Positions 18,561 through 27,853 of a stretch of 64,000 bases of DNA are shown here, piece after piece. This DNA is from Candidatus Competibacter denitrificans Run_A_D11 (GTDB taxonomy: Bacteria; Pseudomonadota; Gammaproteobacteria; Competibacterales; Competibacteraceae): contig NZ_CBTJ020000101.1 of assembly GCF_001051235.1 (NCBI RefSeq), positions 62,001 through 126,000 of the forward strand, read 5' to 3'. Position 1 is the first letter of the stretch; each line of letters begins with the position of its first letter. Position numbers and translations under genes: made by a program. Under the pieces are notes generated by a model that saw nothing but the letters and a program-made list of their open reading frames with translations, ran no database searches and had not been told where the DNA came from.

Positions 18561-19160
18561 ATGCCCCCATCCTTATCCGAGCGTGTCCCGCTGGTACTAG
18601 CTTCGACCTCCCCGTTTCGCCGTGAATTGCTGGCGCGATTGGGTCTGCCGTTCGCCGTCTGTGACCCTGCTATCGACGAAGACCCCTTGCCGGGGGAAGA
18701 AGCGACGGGCCTGGTCGCGCGACTGGCGGAACGCAAAGCCCGCGCGGTCGCGCCGCTCTGGCCAGCGGCTTTGATCATCGGCTCCGACCAAGTAGCCGTA
18801 TTAGATGGCGAAATCATCGGCAAACCCGGCGATCACCCGCGAGCCGTTGCCCAATTACGCCGGGCATCGGGCCAGACGGTGACTTTTTATACCGGACTGT
18901 GCCTGCTCGACAGCGGTAGCGACCAACAGCAAGTTGCGGTGGAACCGTTTCGAGTGGTATTCCGCCCGCTCACCACCGCGATGATCGAGGCGTATCTGCA
19001 TCGTGAACAGCCCTACCAGTGCGCCGGCAGTTTCAAGTCAGAAGGGCTGGGCATCGCGCTGTTCGAGCGGCTGGACGGTGATGATCCCACCAGCCTAATC
19101 GGTCTGCCGTTGATCCGGCTAACTCGGATGCTGGAAGCGGCGGGCGCACCTATCCTTTAA
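18561..19160 (+). CDS. Maf-family nucleotide pyrophosphatase (YceF-like)
   Basis: A 199-residue Maf protein, a house-cleaning pyrophosphatase for modified nucleotides. The N-terminal LVLASTSPFRRELLARLGLPF and DEDPLPGE are the family signature; IIGSDQVAVLDGEIIGKPG carries the catalytic Asp region. The SDQVA and yceD-divergent context fit the YceF subgroup (7-methyl-GTP preference) better than the dTTP/UTP subgroup. It is divergent from yceD with 96 bases between. Confidence 0.9.
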   Translation: MPPSLSERVPLVLASTSPFRRELLARLGLPFAVCDPAIDEDPLPGEEATGLVARLAERKARAVAPLWPAALIIGSDQVAVLDGEIIGKPGDHPRAVAQLRRASGQTVTFYTGLCLLDSGSDQQQVAVEPFRVVFRPLTTAMIEAYLHREQPYQCAGSFKSEGLGIALFERLDGDDPTSLIGLPLIRLTRMLEAAGAPIL

Positions 19161-19220
19161 CTATATAAATTCAAACAAATTTTTCCCATCTGATATGTGG
19201 CAGCACGGCCGAATAAAAGA

Positions 19221-20195
19221 TCAGCGCCATAGAATCGCTCGCCCCTGAGCCAGCAGGTTTGCAAGCGTTGCCTCCGCGCCGGTTCCATCCAGTACCCGAT
19301 CCAGCCACCGGGTGTGCTTGGTATAGTCGATAATCGACTTCTCACCAATGATTTCCTCGGCGACATAGCGACTGCTCCCCAGCCCGTCAACCAAACCCAG
19401 CCCGACGCTCTGCTCACCGGTCCACATCAAGCCGCTGAAAACATCCGGATTTTCCCTAAGCCGCTCTCCCCGGCCCTGCTTGACTGCTGCAATGAATTGC
19501 TGATGAATCGCATCAAGCATGGTCTGCAAATGGCGAACATCCTCTGGATTGGTGGGCTTGAAAGGGTCAAGAAAATCCTTATTGGCGCCGGCCGTGTAAG
19601 CTCGCCGCTCAATGCCAAGCTTGGCGATGGTATCGGTAAAGCCGAAACTATCCATTCGCACGCCGATTGATCCGACCAGGCTGGCCTTATTCACATAAAT
19701 CTTCTGCGCAGCCGCTGCAATGTAATAACCGCCTGAAGCGCACAGATCGCTTGCCACCGCGTAGACCGGCGTCTTGGGGAATTGCTGGCGCAATTTCTGG
19801 ATTTCGTCATAGATCTCGCCGGCTTGGACCGGGCTACCGCCAGGGCTGTTGATTTCTAAAATCACGCCGACGGTGCTTTTATCCTTAAAAGCCTTGCGCA
19901 GCCCTTCGATGATATTTTTCGCACTGGCCTCGGTGCTGCTAGCAATCAGGCCATCAACACGAACCAGGGCCGTGTGCGGCTTAATGCCGCTGGTTGCAGA
20001 ACCCAAATTGTCCGGCCATGCCAACGCCAAAAGCCCTAGTAGATAACAGAAAAACAAAAGCTTAAAAAAAATCCCCCAGCGTCGCGCCCGCCGTTGCTCG
20101 GTGACGGCGGCAAGCGCCACTTTGGTCAAGACATCCCGCGCCCAACGCTCTTCGCTGGGCAGATTCGTATTTGGCTCAGATCCAGTCATGCTCAT
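19221..20195 (-). CDS. sppA: S49-family signal peptide peptidase (SppA/SohB-like)
   Basis: Inner-membrane serine protease that degrades cleaved signal peptides. The 324-residue single-domain form has one N-terminal transmembrane helix (FKLLFFCYLLGLLALAW). The nucleophile Ser is in DLCASGGYYIAAAA, and the Lys general base in NKASLVGSIGVRMD. This short form is half the size of E. coli SppA. It lies three bases downstream of the rluC stop; a HAD gene found between them in Pseudomonas is absent. Confidence 0.9.
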   Translation of the reverse strand: MSMTGSEPNTNLPSEERWARDVLTKVALAAVTEQRRARRWGIFFKLLFFCYLLGLLALAWPDNLGSATSGIKPHTALVRVDGLIASSTEASAKNIIEGLRKAFKDKSTVGVILEINSPGGSPVQAGEIYDEIQKLRQQFPKTPVYAVASDLCASGGYYIAAAAQKIYVNKASLVGSIGVRMDSFGFTDTIAKLGIERRAYTAGANKDFLDPFKPTNPEDVRHLQTMLDAIHQQFIAAVKQGRGERLRENPDVFSGLMWTGEQSVGLGLVDGLGSSRYVAEEIIGEKSIIDYTKHTRWLDRVLDGTGAEATLANLLAQGRAILWR

Positions 20196-20198
20196 AAC

Positions 20199-21203
20199 TC
20201 AGTTATCCCCTTGACCTGCTGGACCTGCTGGACCCGCTGTTCCGGTTGCGAGTCGATCCAGCACCATTTTCAACTCTGGACTCAGAGGCGCACTCACCGC
20301 CACTTCCCGGCCACCCAACGCGAGAGTCACACTGTGGGCGTGCAGAAATAAGCGACGCAGACCCCAGCGCTCTGCCATCGCTAGATTAAACGCTGAATCA
20401 CCATATTTTTCATCACCGGCTAGCGGATGCCCGACATGGGCCGCATGGACGCGAATTTGATGGGTACGCCCGGTCAAAATGTCTGCCGACAGCAACGAGG
20501 CCGCTTTGAATAAGCTAACCGGTTGGAACCGGGTCAAGGCCGTTTTACCCTCGGCCGTGACCTCGACCATGCGCTCGCCGCCGCGCAGCACATTGCGGCG
20601 CAAAGGTGCGTTCACCTCGCGCTTGCCATGATTCCAATAGCCGCAGACCAAGGCCAGATAACGTTTTTCGACCAACCCAGCCCGTAATGCCTCCTGAATC
20701 CGCCGCAGCGCTTCCGGGGTCCGTGCTAGGACCAGGCAACCGCTGGTTTCACGATCCAGCCGATGCGCCAATTCCAAAAACGGCTCATCAGGCCGCAGGG
20801 CGCGCAACAACTCGATAACGCCAAAATCGATCCCGCTGCCCTTATGCACCGCCAAACCGGCCGGTTTGTCGAGCACCAGCAGTTCCCGATCTTCGTGCAG
20901 CACCGCATCCCGCAGGCGCTCGGCCCAGCCTGGCGGCGGCCGCAAAGGCGGCTGGATGCGCTCACCCAGCCGCACCGGGGGAATGCGTAATTTATCACCC
21001 GCGCTCAGTCGCCGATCCGGCTGCACCCGTCCGCCGTTCAAGCGCACTTCGCCTTTGCGCAAGATCCGATAGATCAAGCTTTTGGGGGCACCCTTCAGTT
21101 CGCGCAACAGAAAATTATCCAAGCGTTGCCCGGCGTATTCGGGGGCGATTTCCAGATGGCGCACCATTGTCGATTCGGCTGCGGGAGGCATCATTTGAAG
21201 CAT
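20199..21203 (-). CDS. rluC: 23S rRNA pseudouridine synthase RluC
   Basis: Makes pseudouridines in 23S rRNA (955/2504/2580 in E. coli). The protein has an N-terminal S4 RNA-binding domain (QRLDNFLLRELKGAPKSLIY) and a synthase domain with catalytic Asp in HRLDRETSGCLVLAR, then GRTHQIRVHAAHVGHPLAGD. The frame is open far upstream, but that part overlaps the rne leader and has no family similarity. Candidate starts are ATGs at 21203, 21194, 21191 and 21167. The first gives 334 residues. If the rne promoter at 21195-21223 is real, 21167 is attractive. Divergent rluC/rne is the classic gammaproteobacterial arrangement. Confidence 0.94.
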   Translation of the reverse strand: MLQMMPPAAESTMVRHLEIAPEYAGQRLDNFLLRELKGAPKSLIYRILRKGEVRLNGGRVQPDRRLSAGDKLRIPPVRLGERIQPPLRPPPGWAERLRDAVLHEDRELLVLDKPAGLAVHKGSGIDFGVIELLRALRPDEPFLELAHRLDRETSGCLVLARTPEALRRIQEALRAGLVEKRYLALVCGYWNHGKREVNAPLRRNVLRGGERMVEVTAEGKTALTRFQPVSLFKAASLLSADILTGRTHQIRVHAAHVGHPLAGDEKYGDSAFNLAMAERWGLRRLFLHAHSVTLALGGREVAVSAPLSPELKMVLDRLATGTAGPAGPAGQGDN

Positions 21204-21223
21204 ATCGATCAGGCTGCTATAGT
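21195..21223 (+). promoter_or_regulatory. Predicted sigma70 promoter for rne
   Basis: TTGAAG (21195-21200), a 17-base spacer and TATAGT (21218-21223) lie on the plus strand. A start near 21230 would give a leader of about 290 bases, comparable to the long autoregulated rne leader of E. coli. The element overlaps the earliest rluC start codons. Confidence 0.5.
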
Positions 21224-21229
21224 TGAGAA

Positions 21230-21521
21230 TGTTGTCGCCGATTGGTCCCAAGGGCCGGCGAAACTTGAGTACACTATCGGTTTTCGCACCCGCGCGCCAG
21301 TTGTCCGGCGAGTGGGATTGGTTTGATGGGTTTATTCGCCGCTCAGCCCAGACCCTTTTCGAGCGGCGCCCGACCGCGCTCCCAGCCGACCGGTCACAAC
21401 CTCGCGGCGTGTTTGGACCAGCCCCCACCAGGATTTCATCCCCCGGGCAACTCCCTCTCCAGCGACGCCCCGGCGACAACCACGTCACCGCCGGTGATGG
21501 TCGAGCGCAAGGAATTTTGTC
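21230..21521 (+). promoter_or_regulatory. Presumed rne 5' untranslated leader
   Basis: About 290 bases without a convincing plus-strand gene, ending in an AAGGAA Shine-Dalgarno before the rne ATG. By analogy with E. coli this leader could be the site where RNase E degrades its own message. I cannot confirm specific stem-loops by eye. Confidence 0.4.
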
Positions 21522-24434
21522 ATGAAACGCATGCTGATTAACGCGACTCAGCAGGAAGAGTTGCGTGTGGCCCTTGTTGACGGCCAAAGACTTTACGACC
21601 TTGATATCGAAACCCCATCACGGGAACAAAAAAAATCCAATATCTATAAAGGTCGTATCACTCGCATCGAACCAGGGCTGGAAGCGGCCTTCGTCGATTA
21701 TGGAACCGACCGGCACGGTTTCCTGCCTTTCAAAGAAATCACCCGCAGCTATTTCGATCCCCAGGCCAACGATGGTGGCCGCCCCAGCATCCGCGAGGCT
21801 ATCCGCGAAGGCCAGGAAATCATGGTCCAGGTGGAAAAGGAAGAACGTGGCAATAAAGGCGCCGCGCTCACCACCTTCATCAGCTTGGCTGGCCGCTATC
21901 TGGTGTTGATGCCGAATAATCCTCGCGCCGGTGGTGTTTCACGGCGAATCGAGGGTGAGGATCGCCAGGAAATCCGCGAGGTTATGAGCAGCCTCGAAAT
22001 TCCCGATGGCATGGGGCTGATCGTGCGTACCGCTGGCGTCGGCCGTTCACAGGAAGAGCTGCAATGGGATTTGGATTATCTATTGCATTTGTGGAAAGCC
22101 ATCGAATTCGCCTCGTCCCAGAAAAAAGCCTCGTTCCTGATCTATCAGGAAAGCAACATCATCGTGCGCGCCCTGCGCGATTACCTGCGTGCCGATATTG
22201 GCGAAATCCTGGTGGATAATCCGGCGGTTCACCGGCAAGCGCAGGATTTCATGCAGCAGGTGATGCCGCACCACCTGAGCCGGCTGAAGCCGTATCAAGA
22301 CAGCATCCCGCTGTTCACCCGGTTTCAAATCGAATCCCAAATCGAAACTGCCTACCAACGCGAAGTAAGTTTGCCTTCCGGGGGTGGCATCGTTATCGAT
22401 TACACTGAAGCGCTGGTGTCGATTGATATCAACTCGGCGCGGGCTACCAAGGGCAGTGATATCGAAGAAACCGCGCTCACAACCAATTTGGAAGCGGCCG
22501 ACGAGATTGCCCGTCAGTTCCGCTTGCGCGACCTGGGCGGTTTGATCGTTATTGATTTCATCGACATGAATATCGCCCGCAACCAGCGCGAGGTAGAAAC
22601 CCGCTTGCGGGAGGCGTTGAAAATGGACCGGGCGCGGGTTCAGGTTGGCCGCATCTCTCGGTTCGGGTTACTGGAAATGTCGCGGCAACGGTTAAGCCCG
22701 TCACTGGATGAAGCCAGCCATGTGATTTGCCCGCGCTGCAATGGTCAAGGGACCATTCGTAACATCGATTCGCTGGCGTTGAGCGTGTTACGCCTGATCC
22801 AGGAAGAGGCGATGAAAGATCGGACTGGCCGGGTCGTGGTGCAGTTGCCGGTCAAGGTTGCGACCTTCCTGCTCAACGAAAAGCGCGAAGCGGTGCGGGC
22901 CATTGAGCAGCGCCACCGGGTCCGGGTGTTATTGATTCCCAATGAATCGCTGGAAACACCCCATTTCAAGTTGAGCCGACTGCGCACCGATGAATTATCG
23001 GACACCCAACGCCTTTCATACTCGCTGGCCGAAGATTACGAAGAGCAGTTTGAGCCGCAAGCCACCACCGTCACCAGAACCCCCAGCGAAGAACCAGTCG
23101 TAAAAGGGGTGACGCGAGCCACGCCTGCACCAACACCGCCCGCGCCAACACCACCGAAACCTGAGCCTAACGCCAGCTTTTTTCGTTGGTTGTGGGGCAA
23201 TCTGTTCGGACGACCCAGCGCGGTCAGCGAAGAAGAACCAGAACGTCCGGTTAAACCCAGTGGCCGCCCACCCAAACCTGAACGCCATCGGCGGGACCGG
23301 CCAAGCAAACGGCAGGATGTGGAAGCCCGCCTGGAGCCGATCAGCGGCCAAAGTGACGAGAGTGACAGCGCGCCTACTTTAGTGGCATCCAAACCAGCGC
23401 CGGCCGACACCCGACCTGTCACCGTTCCAATCCCTCTCCCAAGCATGGAAGTCATTGGCGAGGCCGGTGAAGACCGTAGCGAGGAACCCAAGGAATTTGC
23501 TGCCCCTACCGAGGGAGAGGAAGAGACGCCTAGTCCACGCGGGCGGCGCAGTCGGCGCGGCGGGCGTCGGCGTCGGCGCGGCGATGCTCCGGCCACCGAC
23601 ACGACCTCGGAAGGAACGGAAACCATGGATGATTCCGGTGCAGAGCTATCGTCTGGTTCTGAGGAGCACACGACGACCGCAGTGGAAGAACCCGCCGGGA
23701 CACAGCGAGATCTCCCAACGGCTCACCCGCAGTCATCGGGCACTGCTTCAGGCTCGCTTCCGCAGCGGCGAATTCGCGGTGGGCGTCCGCGCGTTCCTCG
23801 TGAATTGCTGGCCAATAACCGGCTTTCCGCAACCGAAACGCTCGAAGTGGAACCCCTGCCGCAAGAGGCGGAAGCCCCTTTGCCGCCGCCACCGGTTCTA
23901 TTGGAATATCCACCGATAGAACCTCTGGTGGCTAACACCAAGACGGCTCTGGAAGATTCTATTGCCAGCCAACCTGCCGAGCCGCCGCTGCCCATTCCGG
24001 CGCCGCTGGAGTACCCCAGTGAGGACATCGCCCTCGGCAGAGCGTATGAGGCGGACTCGCTCGCCCAGGTGCCCACTGCCCCGCCAGCGCTTGCTCCCGA
24101 AGCGGTCGAGTTCACCAGCGATGCTGTAGAACAAGTCGAAATATTGGCAACCCCTGCACCTATAGCAGAGGCAACCTACGCCGATCTTGTCCCCTCATCC
24201 GACCTGGCGGCAAGCATTGAACCAGCGGAAAAAACTGATACTGGCCCAGCGTTGCTTGCAGACGACACCGCACCGCCCAGTGAACCCGATGCGATTATCG
24301 AGGCCATCGCCGCTGCCCATGAGGCGAAATTTTTGGAACCGGATGTTATCGAGCCATCACCAGTCGAGACGGAACTAGCAAGCGTGTCACCGGTAACGGC
24401 AGAATCGGCACCTGAGAACAAACCGGCCAGTTGA
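21522..24434 (+). CDS. rne: Ribonuclease E
   Basis: Essential endonuclease for mRNA decay and rRNA/tRNA processing. The 970-residue protein starts [20 protein letters not shown]. The S1 domain spans about 39-120, and the catalytic DNase-I-like part has both metal Asp residues, in [10 protein letters not shown] (~303-312) and [10 protein letters not shown]. The Zn-link is CPRCNGQG (~405). Residues ~510-970 form a low-complexity degradosome scaffold rich in Pro, Glu and Ala. An Arg-rich block near 668-690 ([15 protein letters not shown]) should bind RNA. AAGGAA precedes the ATG. The scaffold sequence is lineage-specific, so partners cannot be read from it. Confidence 0.97.
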   Translation: MKRMLINATQQEELRVALVDGQRLYDLDIETPSREQKKSNIYKGRITRIEPGLEAAFVDYGTDRHGFLPFKEITRSYFDPQANDGGRPSIREAIREGQEIMVQVEKEERGNKGAALTTFISLAGRYLVLMPNNPRAGGVSRRIEGEDRQEIREVMSSLEIPDGMGLIVRTAGVGRSQEELQWDLDYLLHLWKAIEFASSQKKASFLIYQESNIIVRALRDYLRADIGEILVDNPAVHRQAQDFMQQVMPHHLSRLKPYQDSIPLFTRFQIESQIETAYQREVSLPSGGGIVIDYTEALVSIDINSARATKGSDIEETALTTNLEAADEIARQFRLRDLGGLIVIDFIDMNIARNQREVETRLREALKMDRARVQVGRISRFGLLEMSRQRLSPSLDEASHVICPRCNGQGTIRNIDSLALSVLRLIQEEAMKDRTGRVVVQLPVKVATFLLNEKREAVRAIEQRHRVRVLLIPNESLETPHFKLSRLRTDELSDTQRLSYSLAEDYEEQFEPQATTVTRTPSEEPVVKGVTRATPAPTPPAPTPPKPEPNASFFRWLWGNLFGRPSAVSEEEPERPVKPSGRPPKPERHRRDRPSKRQDVEARLEPISGQSDESDSAPTLVASKPAPADTRPVTVPIPLPSMEVIGEAGEDRSEEPKEFAAPTEGEEETPSPRGRRSRRGGRRRRRGDAPATDTTSEGTETMDDSGAELSSGSEEHTTTAVEEPAGTQRDLPTAHPQSSGTASGSLPQRRIRGGRPRVPRELLANNRLSATETLEVEPLPQEAEAPLPPPPVLLEYPPIEPLVANTKTALEDSIASQPAEPPLPIPAPLEYPSEDIALGRAYEADSLAQVPTAPPALAPEAVEFTSDAVEQVEILATPAPIAEATYADLVPSSDLAASIEPAEKTDTGPALLADDTAPPSEPDAIIEAIAAAHEAKFLEPDVIEPSPVETELASVSPVTAESAPENKPAS

Positions 24435-24451
24435 AGCCGGTCAGCAATCAC

Positions 24452-24488
24452 CGCGACGGGGCCAAAATACCGCAGCCCCGTTCGCGGC
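24452..24488. terminator. Bulged hairpin between convergent rne and phosphatase genes
   Basis: CCGCGACGGGGC (24452-24463) can pair with GCCCCG-T-TCGCGG (24476-24488), leaving a single T bulge and a 12-base loop. It sits in the 81-base gap between convergent genes, so it may terminate both transcripts, although a T-run is lacking. Confidence 0.5.
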
Positions 24489-24515
24489 AGTCACCAATAA
24501 CTCAAGCAGACACCC

Positions 24516-24995
24516 TCAAATCCGATAGCGCTGCCGCACGCTGATCAGCAATCCCTCGGCGGCCTCCTCGATCAAATCCATCACTCGCTCAAAACCATTC
24601 GGGCCACCATAGTACGGATCGGGCACTTCCTGCTCTGGCAACTCCGGCGCGTAATCCATGAAGAGTTGGATACGACTTTGCAGCGGCGACTGACCACACA
24701 GCGCCAGCAGGTGCGCAAAATTATCCCGGTCCATCGCCAGCACGTAGTCGAATTCGGCAAAATCCGCTACCGTTACCTTACGGGCGCGGAGGTCTCGCAG
24801 ATCAACGCCCCGGCGCAAGGCGGTCGCCTGACTGCGGGGGTCCGGGGGCGCACCGACATGGTAGGAATGGGTGCCCGCTGAATCCACGTACACCTTGCTA
24901 TCCAGTCCGGCACTTTCCAACATCCGCCGGAATACGCCTTCCGCAACCGGTGACCGACAAATATTGCCCATACACACAAATAACACTCTGACCAT
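24516..24995 (-). CDS. Low-molecular-weight protein-tyrosine phosphatase
   Basis: Removes phosphate from phosphotyrosine. The active-site loop CMGNICRS (Cys8-X5-Arg14) is directly after the start MVRVLFV, and the general acid Asp is in VPDPYYGG near residue 126. The 159-residue length from the ATG at 24995 is standard; the frame extends 31 residues upstream but without family similarity. In Pseudomonas a similar gene (ptpA) lies between kdsB and murB; here it is last in the operon. With no capsule tyrosine kinase nearby, its substrate is open. Confidence 0.92.
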   Translation of the reverse strand: MVRVLFVCMGNICRSPVAEGVFRRMLESAGLDSKVYVDSAGTHSYHVGAPPDPRSQATALRRGVDLRDLRARKVTVADFAEFDYVLAMDRDNFAHLLALCGQSPLQSRIQLFMDYAPELPEQEVPDPYYGGPNGFERVMDLIEEAAEGLLISVRQRYRI

Positions 24996-25090
24996 CGCTT
25001 TCGCCTTCGCCGCATCGCGCCGCTGTTGTCGAAAATCGAACGCCGCGCGAACGACCTTATTGATGCTTGTAACCAACGGGATCGCCACTC

Positions 25091-25360
25091 GTGCCCCGCA
25101 TTGATTCAGATAAATTAAAAGCGCTCCTGGATCAATCCTTAACCTACCAAGGAATCAACTGCCAGGTCATCGAAATTTTAAGCGACGAACAGGCGCTCGT
25201 GCTGCGCGATTGCCAAAATCAAAAAGTGATTCAGGCCGATCAGTACGGCGACGCCGGTTATCGCGTGGCAAGAACCTTTACCGTAGCACTGCTCGATCCG
25301 ACCGGCCAGCATCTCAATCCTGACCTGCCGGAGTTACTCAGGTTCAATCTCGTCGGTTGA
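25091..25360 (+). CDS. Conserved-looking hypothetical protein, 89 aa
   Basis: An 89-residue soluble protein starting at GTG (25091), composed of alternating strands: NCQVIEILSDEQALVLRDC, KVIQADQYGDAGYRVARTFTV, ending PELLRFNLVG. There is no signal peptide or membrane segment. The clean amino-acid composition and good frame suggest a real gene. It lies divergent from the phosphatase (95 bases from its chosen start) and its last 27 bases overlap the end of convergent kdsB. I do not recognise a family. It occupies a spot near where Pseudomonas has murB. Confidence 0.65.
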   Translation: MPRIDSDKLKALLDQSLTYQGINCQVIEILSDEQALVLRDCQNQKVIQADQYGDAGYRVARTFTVALLDPTGQHLNPDLPELLRFNLVG

Positions 25361-26140
25361 CCCGGCCATGGTGGCCATCACCCGAAGCAGATCGGCTGCC
25401 GTGTCCACGCCTGGCGGCGGCGCTTCCACCGCCTCGGCCACATAAATACGGATGCCATGCCACAACGCGCGCAATTGTTCCAACACTTCGGTGCGCTCAC
25501 TGGGGGCAGGTTCTAAGCGGGGAAAAGCGCGCAAGACTGCCACCCGATAGGCATACAACCCGATATGGCGAAACCAGCCCTTCTCAATTAGCAAATCGGC
25601 GCCTACCGTTTCCTGGTGAGCAAAGGTCTCCCGATCCCAAGGAATCGGCGCCCGACTGAAATACAGCGCAAACCCGGCGCGATCCCGCACAACCTTAACC
25701 ACGTTCGGATCAAACAACTCAGCAGGTTGGCCGATGCGGGTACAAACCGTGGCGATACCCGCTGTGGGATTCGCCTCCAACGCCAGCGCCGCTTGCTGGA
25801 TCAATGCCGGCGGGATCTGCGGTTCATCGCCCTGGACATTCACCACAATGGCATCGTCCGGCCAAGCGTAGCGAGTCGCCACTTCCGCCAGTCGGTCGGT
25901 GCCGGAAAGATGCGCCGAGGAGGTCATACAGACCGGGGCGCCGAATCCAGTCGCTGCATCGCAAATTCGCTCGTCATCCGTCGCAATGATCACGTCCAAT
26001 GCGCCACTGGCCAAGGCACGGCGATAGACGTGCTCCAGCAGCGTTCGGCCCGCAAGCAAGCGCAACGGCTTACCCGGTAGCCGGGTTGAAGCATAGCGGG
26101 CTGGAATCGCGACGCGGAACCGAGGTTCCTCGACGCTCAT
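25334..26140 (-). CDS. kdsB: 3-deoxy-manno-octulosonate cytidylyltransferase
   Basis: Activates Kdo as CMP-Kdo for the LPS inner core. The 268-residue protein has FRVAIPARYASTRLPGKPL at the N-terminus (nucleotide binding), IIATDDERI, VNVQGDEPQIPP and the YFSRAPIPWDRE block, all typical of KdsB. The start is three bases after ycaR, in the conserved lpxK-ycaR-kdsB order. Confidence 0.96.
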   Translation of the reverse strand: MSVEEPRFRVAIPARYASTRLPGKPLRLLAGRTLLEHVYRRALASGALDVIIATDDERICDAATGFGAPVCMTSSAHLSGTDRLAEVATRYAWPDDAIVVNVQGDEPQIPPALIQQAALALEANPTAGIATVCTRIGQPAELFDPNVVKVVRDRAGFALYFSRAPIPWDRETFAHQETVGADLLIEKGWFRHIGLYAYRVAVLRAFPRLEPAPSERTEVLEQLRALWHGIRIYVAEAVEAPPPGVDTAADLLRVMATMAGSTDEIEPE

Positions 26141-26143
26141 TGC

Positions 26144-26320
26144 CTAGACCTCCTCATCGGTCAGCGGTCGTGCCTCAGCCTCCAGCATCACTGGAATACC
26201 GTCACGAATGGGATAGGCCAGCCGGCTTTCTTTACAGATCAATTCCTGACGCGCCTTGTCGTACACCAGCGGTGCTTTGCTGACGGGGCACACCAGAATC
26301 TCCAGCAGTTTCTTGTCCAT
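26144..26320 (-). CDS. ycaR: Trm112-family protein YcaR
   Basis: A 58-residue small protein of the Trm112/UPF0434 family with [21 protein letters not shown]. The start is decided by the ribosome site: CAGGAG abuts an in-frame ATG at 26329 with no spacing but lies nine bases from the ATG at 26320, which also gives MDKKLLEI as in E. coli. Where relatives have CPVC, this one has CPVS, so a four-Cys zinc site is not possible. Trm112 proteins activate methyltransferases in other organisms; the role here is unknown. Most of its first half overlaps the end of lpxK in another frame. Confidence 0.9.
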   Translation of the reverse strand: MDKKLLEILVCPVSKAPLVYDKARQELICKESRLAYPIRDGIPVMLEAEARPLTDEEV

Positions 26321-27389
26321 CGGGTTCATCTCCTGATAAAGGTTCGGATAGCGGTGCTAAACGTGGGCGGCGTGGGAGCGTCTCCGGCCGTCGCCGGATA
26401 CCCTTGGCCATCGCAACCATCGCCACACGTTTGAGTAATTGATCTTCAAATTCCGGGTCTAGCTGGGCGCTCACCGGCACATACCAACAACTGGCCGGGG
26501 TGATGCCTCGGCACTTAATGGCATCCTTCTCGGTCATCAGTACCGGCAAATCCTCCCGAAACTGTAAATCTTCCGGCTTGAACGGATGATGATCGGGAAA
26601 TGGGTGCTCGATCAGCCGCAGGCGAGCATGGCGTAAATGATCGAAAAACCGCCAAGGATCACCGATACCGGCCACCGCGTGGACGGTGCATTGGCGGAAA
26701 CTGGCGAGGGTGGAGGTGATCAAGGGGTCCTCAAGATTCACCGCCGTTTCACCGCGCAACGACATCAGGTATTCGCGGCCGCGCGCCGCGCCGTTGCCCA
26801 CGACAAAATCGACCTCGCGCAACCGGGAGGGCGGCTCCCGCAACGGCCCAGCCGGCAGGCAAGCCGCATTGCCTAGCCGCCGGAAACCATCCACGACGGC
26901 GATTTCGATATCGCGCCGCAAATGATAGTGCTGCAAGCCATCGTCGCTGACGACCAGGTTGCAACCATAGGTTTCCACTAACAAGCGGGCTGCCGCTACC
27001 CGATCCGGCCCAACCACCACCGCACACCGACACCGGCGCGCCAGCAACACCGGCTCGTCGCCGACCAGCATCGGATCGCTGTCGGCGACGACTTGGCGCG
27101 GCCATTCAGTCGAGTGCCCACCATAGCCACGGCTGACGATACCAGGGGTATAGCCGGCCTCGCGCAACAACTCCACCAGCCGCGCGACGAGCGGCGTTTT
27201 CCCAGTACCGCCGACACTGATATTACCGACCACGATAACCGGTACCCGGAGGCTTTCACTGCGCCGCAGGCCGTGTTGATACAGCCAGCGCCGTAGCCGA
27301 ACTACTGCGCCAAACAGCACGCTGATCGGCCATAGCAGCACGGCCACGCCATTGAGCGAGTACCCGTAACGATCCAGCCAGTGCTGCAT
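26232..27389 (-). CDS. lpxK: Tetraacyldisaccharide 4'-kinase LpxK with C-terminal extension
   Basis: Phosphorylates the lipid A disaccharide at the inner membrane. It has an N-terminal hydrophobic anchor, the P-loop [20 protein letters not shown] near residue 57, VSRGYGGH, and catalytic-region motifs [17 protein letters not shown] and [10 protein letters not shown]. The ATG at 27389 gives about 385 residues; a TTG two codons earlier overlaps the exbD stop. Family members usually run about 320-340 residues. Here the frame has no stop there and continues into ycaR, overlapping it by 89 bases. The last ~30 residues (from [10 protein letters not shown]) are therefore an out-of-frame reading of ycaR. 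Confidence 0.94.
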   Translation of the reverse strand: MQHWLDRYGYSLNGVAVLLWPISVLFGAVVRLRRWLYQHGLRRSESLRVPVIVVGNISVGGTGKTPLVARLVELLREAGYTPGIVSRGYGGHSTEWPRQVVADSDPMLVGDEPVLLARRCRCAVVVGPDRVAAARLLVETYGCNLVVSDDGLQHYHLRRDIEIAVVDGFRRLGNAACLPAGPLREPPSRLREVDFVVGNGAARGREYLMSLRGETAVNLEDPLITSTLASFRQCTVHAVAGIGDPWRFFDHLRHARLRLIEHPFPDHHPFKPEDLQFREDLPVLMTEKDAIKCRGITPASCWYVPVSAQLDPEFEDQLLKRVAMVAMAKGIRRRPETLPRRPRLAPLSEPLSGDEPDGQETAGDSGVPRQQSTAGVRQGASGIDL

Positions 27390-27391
27390 GA

Positions 27392-27853
27392 TCAAGGATT
27401 TTGTGCGGGCGCATCCGCCGGAGGAGCAAAACCCGGTGCGCCAGTGGTGGTGTTGATGGTGGCTATAGCTAACTGCTTGATACCGAGTTGACCTGCAACA
27501 TCAAGGACCGTCACGACGGCTTGATGCGGGGCTTTGCCATCGGCACTAATGGCTAACGGCAAAGTACGGCCATCGGCCGCCGCCCGCAATGCATCTTTCA
27601 GGGTGGTGGAATCCGCATTGTCCAGTTTGCGACCATTGACCGCATAGCGGCCGGCGGCATCGACATCGATTTGTAGCTGTGCTACAGCGCCCGGCAACGG
27701 TTTGCCCGATGCCTCCGGCAAGCGAATCTCCAATTCCGACTGATGGTGCAAACTGGTGGCAATCATAAAAAAGATCAACAAAACCAAAACCACGTCGATC
27801 ATCGGGACTAAATTGATTTCGGGTTCTTCGCGGCGGCGTGGGCGTAAATTCAT
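27392..27853 (-). CDS. exbD: ExbD/TolR-family biopolymer transport protein
   Basis: Part of a proton-driven inner-membrane motor with ExbB. The 153-residue protein has one N-terminal transmembrane helix with the proton-pathway Asp: EINLVPMIDVVLVLLIFFM. A periplasmic domain follows and a Pro/Ala-rich tail. The start overlaps exbB by four bases. Linked to lpxK as in Pseudomonas, where the pair is named tolQ/exbD-type. No TonB is nearby, so the energised receptor or envelope process is unknown. Confidence 0.92.
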   Translation of the reverse strand: MNLRPRRREEPEINLVPMIDVVLVLLIFFMIATSLHHQSELEIRLPEASGKPLPGAVAQLQIDVDAAGRYAVNGRKLDNADSTTLKDALRAAADGRTLPLAISADGKAPHQAVVTVLDVAGQLGIKQLAIATINTTTGAPGFAPPADAPAQNP

